A stretch of 64,000 nt of DNA, taken from contig NC_084489.1 in assembly GCF_030035675.1 (NCBI RefSeq), positions 70,089,365-70,153,364 of the forward strand. The letters are read 5' to 3'. This DNA comes from Rhineura floridana. Taxonomy: Eukaryota > Chordata > Lepidosauria > Squamata > Rhineuridae. The notes under the pieces are model-generated. The model made no database searches and was not told where the DNA came from. It worked only from the letters and a program-made list of their open reading frames with translations. Made by a program: the position numbers and the translations under genes. Numbering within the stretch: position 1 is the first letter of the stretch; each line of letters begins with the position of its first letter. This document shows positions 54,600 to 62,615 of this stretch, piece by piece.

Positions 54600-55300
54600 C
54601 AAGATAAAGTCGTGTGACATTATGTATGGTGTGGAGAAAATGAATAGAGAGAAGAGTTTTTTTTCTTTTCTCATAATAAAGACACAAAGCCCCTGGTGCT
54701 CAAAGTCCTAGTCTAAGCAAGAAGACTGCCATAGCCCTTTCTGTCCAATAAAGCCCAACAGCCAGCCTGTATGGGTGTGGCTAGTTCAGGACTTGAGAGT
54801 ATTCATTACCAAAAAGATGTTCCAAGATGCAGTTTTGGTAGCTTGCCACAGAGGGCAGCCTCACGCAGAATCAAAAGATCCCTGTTCTAGCACCAGCAGT
54901 TCCTCATTATTCAGCAGTTCCTCATTATTCAGATGAACATTGTGTGCAGGGAGTGAGGCTGTGTTCGGTGTCCTTGCCCCCTGCTGCCAATGCAAGTGCC
55001 AGCCACACCTTCCTCCTGGCTGCATGCTTGGCATCTGAGAAGGGGCTCTGCATGCATACCAACTGACTAGCATCCTCCCCTGTGCGGAAGGGAGAATCAG
55101 GATCCGCTCTTGTGTGGAGGAGCTCTTCATATATACATCAATATTCAATATTCTCACACATGCCAAATATGTGGCTGGCGGGTATATTGGTGGCAGGGCT
55201 GGCCTGTGCATGTTTTTTTAATATGTGTGGGAGTTCATCCGCCCTCCCCCCCTGTGAATTATGAGTCACAGCAAACTTCAGTGGCATAATTTCATGGACC
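54600..55300. other. Unassigned; 18-bp tandem duplication
   Basis: No gene. The phrase agcagttcctcattattc occurs twice in a row at about 54895-54930. The rest is unremarkable. Confidence 0.35.
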
Positions 55301-55304
55301 ATCC

Positions 55305-55725
55305 GCTCCTGTATGAACCTGCTCCCTTTCTGAGACCATCTTCTGTCCAGTTGGCATTGGCCTGTGACAGGGCCTTTTCAGTGGTAGTTCCCTGTTTGTG
55401 GAGTGCCCTCTCTGGTGAGGTATGTCTCCCTCCCACATCATTCGCTTTCAGGAGGAACTTAAAAACATTCATGTTTACCCAGGCATTTGATGGCTGAAAG
55501 ATGCCGGCCATAGCAACCTTGAAATTGTTAGCTGGGAGGGTATGCTTGTAGATGTTCTTAATGTTTTTAGATGTTTGTAATTTTATTTTTGTAATGTTAT
55601 TTTTAATTGTGTTATTTTACCATTTTTGGTGTTGGCCACCCTCCTGCTACAGATTAGACAGATTGTCTTTTCAGTGCCTTCTGAAGACCTTTCTCTTTTA
55701 ATACCTTCTCAGTGGAGATTTTTGT
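55305..55725 (+). mobile_element. L2-like LINE 3' end
   Basis: The frame at 55261-55497 encodes RPSSVQLALACDRAFSVVVP, CLWSALSGEVCLPPTSFAFR and RNLKTFMFTQAFDG, the L2-like C-terminus. A T-rich 3' UTR follows. Confidence 0.8.
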
Positions 55726-56840
55726 TTTATTTATGTATCTATAAAAGTATTTCTATACCGCCCTCTGACAAAACATCAAGGCAGTGTACAGCAACGTAAA
55801 AAACCTTTAACAGCAATACAAAATAATAATTAAAATGACTGCCTAGTTAAGACAATTTTAAACTGCATAGGCCTGTTGGAATAAAAAAAGGCTTCAAGAG
55901 ATGCCTGAAAGTCAAAAGTGAGGATGCCTGCTGAATCGCTGCTAGAAGACTGTTCCACAGCATGGGACCAGCAATACTAAATGTCCGACTTCTAATTGAG
56001 GCCAATTGGGCCTCTGTTACAATTGGGACAACTAATAGTGCTCCTTCAGATGATCTCAGAGATCAGGCTTGGATATACATAGGCTCAAGGTATCCTGGAG
56101 ACAAGGTGTTCAGGGTTTTATATATCAATGTTGTAGCAAAAATGCTACAAGTTCTCCCAGGTGGAGAATAATAACACACACGGGGGTAAAATCGAGTTCA
56201 AGGCTCCTTATTTATTTACTGCAGTAAAGGCAAACCATACACTTCACACAAGGGGTGAGGCATGAGAGAGCCCCGAGCCCCCAAAACCAGGGATTTTTAT
56301 ACCCTTTACAAAACAAGCTGGTTAATTTTACACCCATCGTTTATTATGCTCTGCTTAATCAATAGTATAGTTACTCTTTCCTAAGGTCAAACGGTTAATC
56401 CTTTCTTTTGCAAGCGTATGTTAAACAGTGGGTCACAGTCCACTGACAATGCTTATTTCAAAATGCGAGCCTTAAGCTTTTAAGCAAACAGACAGATACA
56501 AGCAGTATTTAGGCAAATAGGCAATACTGTGACCTTTAGATTTTTCAAACTTCACATCAACACAAGAGCCTTAAACCTGAACCGGTAACATATGGGCAGC
56601 CAGTGTAGATGTTTCAACAGAGGTGTCACATGCTGTCAGCTGTCTGTCTCATCAGCAGTCTAGCCTCTGCATTCTGCACCCACTGGGGCTTCCTGACCAG
56701 GTCCAAGGGCAGCCCCACATAGAGGACTAATCCATGCTCAAAGTTACAAATGCATGGACTACCATGGCCAAGTCATTCCAATGCAGATATGGCCATAGCT
56801 GGTGTATCAGACAAAGCTGCTGAAAGGCACATTGTTCCAG
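55726..56840 (-). mobile_element. L2/CR1-group LINE 3' part with a solo LTR inside
   Basis: The antisense tail ctataccgccctctgacaaa, then gaggatgcctgctgaatcgc, gttcagggttttatatatca, and after the LTR acacaagagccttaaacctg, gcagccccacatagaggact. Same family and order as 41766-43460. Confidence 0.85.
56129..56556 (-). mobile_element. Solo LTR (retrovirus-like fossil)
   Basis: 428 bp bounded by TG...CA, in a 4-bp target duplication tcaa (56125-56128 and 56557-56560). Removing it rejoins the host LINE. On the minus strand a TATA-like gtataaaaatccctg precedes a gggctcggggctctctc start region, and an aataaataagg poly(A)-like signal follows. No internal coding region remains, so it is the recombination remnant of a longer element. 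Class (retrovirus or other LTR element) is unresolved. It is younger than the L2/CR1-group LINE it entered. Confidence 0.85.
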
Positions 56841-56849
56841 TCTGCAGTT

Positions 56850-57068
56850 GTATTGGAGCTATTTTCAACTGTTTTTTTTTTGTGAAATTGTTTTTAAATG
56901 TTTGCATTGTTTTTACATATGGAACTGGTTTTAATTGTTTTATTTTAAAACTGTTATTTTATTTAACAGTTTCTAACATTTTTGTTTTATAATTGTATAT
57001 TCCATAGTTTTTAACGTGCTCTGGGACCTTATATTAAAGGGTGGGTAAGAAATTGAATAAAATTAAAT
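56850..57068 (+). mobile_element. L2-like LINE 3' UTR tail
   Basis: ctgcagttgtattggagcta, T-rich UTR and ttaaagggtgggtaagaaat ending in a taaaattaaat tail. Confidence 0.65.
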
Positions 57069-57070
57069 AC

Positions 57071-57640
57071 ATAAACCCCAAGCCTTGCCCTAGAATTTAA
57101 AACATCAACACCGGGGATAAAGAGAAAGCGGGCACTTAAAAGTGCAAAGGCAAATGGATATCTATTCACACTGAGAAACCAACTTTGAATGAAGTGGAAG
57201 AAGGACTCTGCAGAATTCATTAACACAGTGAATATTCACCAAAGGCAAAAGAGAGGTTGCTGAACTAGGCCCTAGATCTTTCCCATGGTACAGCTTTTCT
57301 ACTGCTTCTTGCGTGATGGCAATGAAAATCTCTCCCTAAACTTCCCGGAACAGTTACAATTAAATCATCAGAGACTGACCGGCACACACACACACACACT
57401 CTCACACTATCTGGGGTCTCTGCCAAGAGCACTCTTTTCTGGGGTCTGGTATCTCAATTTGCTTTTTACTTTTCTTAATTGGTATTATGTAATGTTAAGA
57501 TTTACAGCCAGGGCAATGAAGGGGGAAAAATAATATCCACAGTTAAAACAGAGTGCAGGGTTTTTATCACATGGCTATATCATTTTCCCTCTGCCAAATC
57601 AAACTACGCTGAGAAGAACGCCACTTCTTGTATCAGACGT
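57071..57640. other. Candidate conserved noncoding element; (CA)n
   Basis: Repeat-free except for (ca)n at 57381-57400. The stretch 57100-57370 (gaattcattaacacagtgaa, cagttacaattaaatcatca) has dense homeobox-like cores. Conservation untested. Confidence 0.32.
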
Positions 57641-58250
57641 GTTTTTTTTTAAAAAAACCCAACAACAAAATCTTCATATCAACACTTAAAGATTAAATTT
57701 TATTTGTTGTTTGTACTGTATAATGAAAGGTTTAAACTATTTTTAAAAAACCCTATAACACACAGGGTGCAATCCAGCTTCATTGTAATGGGGGGGGGGT
57801 TCTTGTTGACCTCAGCAGAAGAAAGGTTGCACTTACAGGCTTTAAGACTGTTTAACTACACATTACATTAACTGGGGTGAATCTGAGCTTTTATGCTATT
57901 GCTAATTCCAGCCCAGGGAAGCAATTTCCATCAGAATCAGAGGTGGGGAGAGAAGAATTAAACCTCCCTACCTTGAAGGTCTGATAGAAATCCTGCTCCC
58001 TATTCCTAGGATCTTTTTTTATTTTAAATCCCCTGACATGGCTGTAAGGTACACATTTGACATCCTGTGTAGTCAGCCTCTAAGGCCCAGCTGTTAGTTG
58101 CTTGAACTTTCAGTGGGGCAGCACTTATGCTTTGCAATCCCTGCCTATTGACACAGGAATATGGGGAGTTGGCTGATACTGAGTCAAGATTACAAAAAGG
58201 GGTCAGCATTCCAAAACACCAGAAAAAAGAGGAGAAAAAAAACCACCCCA
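57641..58250. other. Unassigned sequence
   Basis: No gene. T9/A7 at 57642-57658 and a G-run at 57790-57799. Confidence 0.35.
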
Positions 58251-58279
58251 AAATGCTGCAAGCAAATTTATTTCTTCAA

Positions 58280-58410
58280 CAAGACCAATGCATTTTGGCC
58301 TCTGTTTAGCCTTTGTCTAGGGATGAAATTAAAACTGTCTGTAGAGATCTCCAGTAGCAAATGCTATTAGAACACAGTAAAGGCCAAAATGTGTTAGGGT
58401 TGTTTAAGAA
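58280..58410. repeat. Short inverted-end repeat
   Basis: caatgcattttggcctctgt and aaaggccaaaatgtgttagg are inverted around gcctttgtctagggatgaaa, resembling a small MITE. No target duplication identified. Confidence 0.45.
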
Positions 58411-58467
58411 ACAAGTTTGCTTATAGCATTTTGAGATTCTTTCTCCCTTCCTCCTTTTATACTGAGT

Positions 58468-58622
58468 CTATACTGAGTCCCAGTATTGCCTACACTGACT
58501 GGCAGTGACTGTCCAGGTTTTCAGGCAGGCTTCTCTCCCAGTGCTACCTAGAGATCCCAGGGACTGAACCTGAGACCTTCTGCAGGCAAAGCAGATGCTT
58601 TTCCACCAAACTATGGTCCTTC
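58468..58622 (-). mobile_element. tRNA-derived SINE (third family)
   Basis: The plus strand shows cagtattgcctacactgact, gagatcccagggactgaacc (inverted B box) and gcaggcaaagcagatgcttt, i.e. the family in minus orientation. Confidence 0.8.
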
Positions 58623-58699
58623 TGTAAGGAAGACACTCCTGACAATAGGCAGGCACCCTCTTTATACTGTTTTATTTAAACATGCCTATCCGTTTGTAC

Positions 58700-58922
58700 G
58701 CCTACGGCCATACTACCCTGAACACACCTGATCTCGTCTGATCTCAGAAGCTAAGCAGGGTCAGGCCTGGTTAGTAACTTGGCTGGGAGACTGCCTGGGA
58801 ATATCAGGTGCCGTAGGCTTAGAGGAAGGCAATGGTAAACCAGCATGAAAACCCTATGAATATATCCAAAAGATTCATAGGGTTGCCATAAGTCGTAATG
58901 GACTTGAAGGCATATAACAACA
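58700..58922 (+). mobile_element. 5S rRNA-derived SINE with BovB-type tail
   Basis: Bases 58700-58820 (121 nt) follow 5S rRNA from gcctacggccatactaccct through gatctcgtctgatctcagaa, gctaagcagggtcaggcctg, to ccgtaggctt. The internal promoter blocks (A box gaagctaagcagggtc and C box ctgggagactgcctgggaat) are retained with a few changes. The next about 100 bases contain ggcaatggtaaaccagc, ttgccataagtcgtaatgga and cttgaaggcatataacaaca, the BovB 3' end. So this is a SINE and not a genuine 5S gene. Confidence 0.92.
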
Positions 58923-58934
58923 TCCAGCTATATA

Positions 58935-59080
58935 ATCTAGTGTTTGCTTTAACGTTTGCTGGTTTTATCTGTGTATTATGAACAATTATTGTTGTACACC
59001 GCCCTGAGAGCTTTCTGCTATAGGGCGGTCTAGAAATGTAATTAAATAAATAAAATAAATAAATAAAATAAAAATCCCCC
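58935..59080 (+). mobile_element. L2-like LINE 3' tail
   Basis: tttgctggttttatctgtgt, gtacaccgccctgagagctt and agggcggtctagaaatgtaa then (aaat)n. Confidence 0.75.
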
Positions 59081-59181
59081 CACACACACCTCCTCCCAAC
59101 CTTGTTAGAATGCCTTGGCATAAAGTGAATTGTCAGACTATTGGAATGTCACTATTTATTTTGTCCACCTTGTCTGTAAGA

Positions 59182-59395
59182 AGCAGTGTGGGGTAGTGGT
59201 ACAGACGAGGACTGGGGAGACCTGGGTCCAGATCCCCACTACCTGGATGTCTCTGGGCCAGTTGCTATCTCTCAGCCTACCCTACCTCACAGGACTGTAC
59301 TGAGGAGAGAAAGGGGGAACAGCCATGTATGCGACCTTCAGCTCCTTGGAGGAAAGGTGGGGTATAAATGTAATTAACAACAATAACAACAATTT
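59182..59395 (+). mobile_element. tRNA-derived SINE with L2-type tail (fourth family)
   Basis: gcagtgtggggtagtggtac head, B box-like gggtccagatcccc, tacctcacaggactgtactg and end aggaaaggtggggtataaat, atgtaatt then (aac)n. The head resembles the Sauria SINE, but the tail is L2-like instead of BovB-like. Confidence 0.8.
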
Positions 59396-59790
59396 ATAAC
59401 CAGCCCTTCACCCAGGGTGGGTTACAACAATTTAAAAACACACAATTAAAACAGTTGAAAACAACCTAAACAACATCACAGAAAATAGAGTGGATCCTGA
59501 AAACATACATCTCAGGTGTCAAAGGCCAGGGCAAAGAGGTGCATCTTCAGCATTCAATGAAAGTTGTACAATGAAGTTGCCAGATGTACCTCGGTGGGGA
59601 GGGTTCCACAGCTTATGGGCTGCCACAGAGAATGCCCTCTCCTGGGCTACTCTCCTGAGCTTCCAAGGGTGGCAGAACTACCAAAAGGGTATGTAGGGAA
59701 GGAGGCGGTTTTTCAGATATTTAGGACCTAAGTAATTTAGGGCTTTAAACAGTAACATGAGCACCTTGAACTAGTCCAGGAAACAAAGTG
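59396..59790 (-). mobile_element. LINE 3' end (L2/CR1 group)
   Basis: cagcccttcacccagggtgg, gttacaacaatttaaaaaca and gtggggagggttccacagct, aatgccctctcctgggctac in antisense order. Confidence 0.7.
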
Positions 59791-59859
59791 GAAATCAATC
59801 TATCAATCAATGTATTGTTATGGACTCATCTCAGCAGGGAAACATCCATTTGTTGCACT

Positions 59860-61788
59860 ACAGATATGAGTTTCCTTTGGAGGAGGCAGCAACTTCTTTT
59901 CCAGGAGAGGCAACACCTACTCGAAGTTAATCTTGCTGCCTCTTGCATCAGCTCCTGGCTGGGTCAGGCAGCATAAAAGCCTGGCTGCCCGTTGGGTCAG
60001 CACTGGGGGACTGAAAAAAACGTGCCCTGGGAGTGAGTATCTGAGTGCTTGCATGCTCACTCCTCTGTGTTGCTGTCTTTTGAGACAGCTGAAGTCCCTG
60101 GTAAGTGCTGCAAGGACTGGGACCCCCTGCCTTGCCCTGACTCCAGAGAAAGGCTGCAGTTAATCTTGCAGCCTCTTGCATCAGCTCCTGGCTGGATCAG
60201 GGGGCATGAAAGCCCAGCTGCCCTTGGGGAACCCCTTAGGGAGTCCTGAGGGTGAGGGCGCTACCCCCTGCTATTTTTTTAACCAATCTAGAGAAGATTG
60301 GTAGTGGTGAGGGTGTATGGCTCATGTGTAGTTCTGGCGCAAGGTGAGAGCCTGTGCAGTGAACTGAACGATAGGAGAAAGATGCCTTCAGAGTGAGAGT
60401 TTGTAACTGGCAGAAGGATGGCCCTCCCTGAGTGTGAGACGGGTGGGAGTAGATGTGCCCTGTGTGAAAGATATTGAGTGGATCTGACTGTTCCCAATTC
60501 TCTCAGAGGCCTACTGGGACAACTGGTTTTGTTGGTGGGCTCTTGTTAGGTCCATATCAGGTGCTTAGGAGGCGTCTTAGTAAGGAAGAACATGGGTGAT
60601 GGCACCCCAGTTTCAGTGATCATGGGTAGAGGGAGGTATAGCCATGGGGAGGTGGTGAACATAGAAAACAAGGGCAATGCTATCTATACCTTGTTCCTCG
60701 CACCCACTCCTCTCATGGATGGGTTCCTCGTTGTTCATCTGCTGTGCCCACTGGCCCGTGTGTGTTGTTTAACACCAGATCAGTACATGATTTGATCGTG
60801 GATGAAGGTGCCAGTTTGGTGTACATTATGAAGACCTGGGTGGGTGAGCTGGGAGGAGTTGATCTGACCCAGCTTTGCTCACCTGGATACTCGGTGCAAC
60901 ACTAGCACAGGCTGCAGGGATGGGGTAGGGGAGTTGTGATCTACAGAACTTCTGTCTTTGTCACCAGGAAACCACTCTGTCTTAGAGCTGGCTATGAGGG
61001 CCTGTGCCTGGTGCTGCGCCAAGGAGACAGTTAACTAGGGTTGCTGCTGGTGTACCGTCCACCCTGTTGCCTGGCAGCTTCTCTGACTGAGCTGGTGGAG
61101 GCCATCTCGGCTGTGGTATTGGAGGAGCCCAGAATGATAGTCCTGGGTGATTTCAATGTCCATGCTGAGGCTGCCTCTAGAGTTCCAGCTCAGGACTTCA
61201 TGGCCTCCATGACAACCATGGGGCTGTCTCAAGTTGTCACCGACCCGATGCATAAGGCAGGGCACACCCTTGACTTGGTTTTTGCTCCAGATGGAGAAAG
61301 GGGTGGTCTGGAGATGGGCTGGTGGTGGATGTCACCCCATTGTCATGGTCAGACCACTTCCTGGTGAAGTTTAGACGTATGGCTCTGATCCTGCTCTGCA
61401 GGAGTGATGGCCAGATAAAGATGGTCCACCCCCAGAAACTAATCCACAGGGTTGCTGAATGCCCTGAAGGAGTTCCCAGTAGATAGAGCAGGTGACCCTG
61501 CTGAAGCCCTTGTCACGCTGTGGAACAGTGAGGCGCGTTGGGCTCTTGATATGGTTGCCCCCGAGCACCCTCTCCAGCATTGTGGAGCCCAGTTTATAAC
61601 TTGGTACACTAATGAGCTAAGGGCAATGAAACAAGCTGGATGCTGGATACAATGCAAGTGGCGAAATATGTGCTGTGTGGCTGATCGGGCACACGTAAAA
61701 CCTCATAACCATCCTACTGTGTGGCAGTGAGGCAGCGAAGAAGGCCCACTTCTGTGCCACCATCGCATCCTCAAGTAGCCATTCAATG
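59860..61788 (+). mobile_element. L2/CR1-group LINE, 5' half, with repeated 5' units
   Basis: The 5' UTR contains two copies of an about 80-bp block (gttaatcttgctgcctcttg at 59926 and gttaatcttgcagcctcttg at 60159; period 233). The endonuclease follows: LLVYRPPCCLAASLTELVEA, MIVLGDFNVHAEAA and AGHTLDLVFAP (61041-61290), then SDHFLVKF and a linker with WYTNELRAMKQAGCWIQCKW (61452-61730). The same linker occurs in the minus-strand LINE at 11558-11854, showing they are one family. It is cut at 61789 by an L1-derived element, and the RT half must lie beyond the window. Confidence 0.88.
61041..61367 (+). pseudogene. LINE APE-endonuclease fragment
   Basis: 108 open codons with the GDFNVHA block that carries the catalytic D/N of AP-like endonucleases and the TLDLVFAP block. 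A later frame change precedes the SDHF motif. Confidence 0.85.
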
Positions 61789-62615
61789 GAACTTTTTTTT
61801 TTCCCAATTAATTTTTATTCTAATTTTCAAAACCAAAATAATACAAAAAGAAAACAACACAAATCAATAACTAATACAATACAAAAAAAATACATATATA
61901 TAAAAATATTGACTTCGGATTTGTCATAGTTCAGCTATAAATCTATAATATATAATAAACCTATCTCTTAATAGATTATAAAATCACCTTCCTCCAGCGG
62001 TTATCTTAGTTGGTTTCAAATCTCATTAACATCATATCATTTTAATATTCCACAAAAAGTCAAAGAGAAGTTTCCAATCCTTGAGATATATATCAATCAA
62101 TTTTTTTTCTAAATAAACATGCCGATTAATCCAGCTCATCAAATCTACTAAATCCAGTAATTTCAAAACACTATAATTCAACTATAAATCTATAATATAT
62201 AACAGACCTATCTCTTAATAGATTATAAAATCACCTTCCTCCAGCAGTAATCTTAGTTGGTTTCAAATCTCATTAACAACATACCATTTTAATCTTCCAC
62301 AAAAAGTCAAAGAGAAGTTTCCAATCCTTGAGATATATGTCAATCAATTTTTTTTCTAAATAAACATGTCAATTAATCCAACTCATCAAATCTACTGAGT
62401 CCAGTAGTTTCAAATCGCTCTTCTGTCATTATCCATATTGGGTCCATCTTCCATCTTTACGCACCCAAAAATCTTGCTGTCATAGTCATATAATAAAAGT
62501 CTGATAGGAATTTCCTCCATCACAGATATTTTCTTACCATCAAATCCAAACGTAACACTGAAGTATTGTTTCAAAGCCGCATCTCTGCTCCTCTTTTCCA
62601 CATGATACACTAGTA
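61789..62615 (-). mobile_element. L1-derived ORF1-only (HAL1-like) element, copy 1
   Basis: Poly(A) at the 3' end appears as T runs at 61793-61803, preceded on the minus strand by aataaaaatta. The 3' UTR contains a 247-bp tandem duplication (about 61932-62178 and 62179-62405). The frame 62610-62410 encodes KQYFSVTFGFDGKKISVMEE and IPIRLLLYDYDSKI, an L1 ORF1 segment. There is no ORF2. The 5' end stops exactly where copy 2's poly(A) begins. Confidence 0.8.

Noticed and set aside
58700-58820. A genuine 5S rRNA gene.
   Set aside because: It carries substitutions in conserved 5S positions and is fused to a BovB-like tail instead of a T-rich Pol III terminator, so it is a SINE head.
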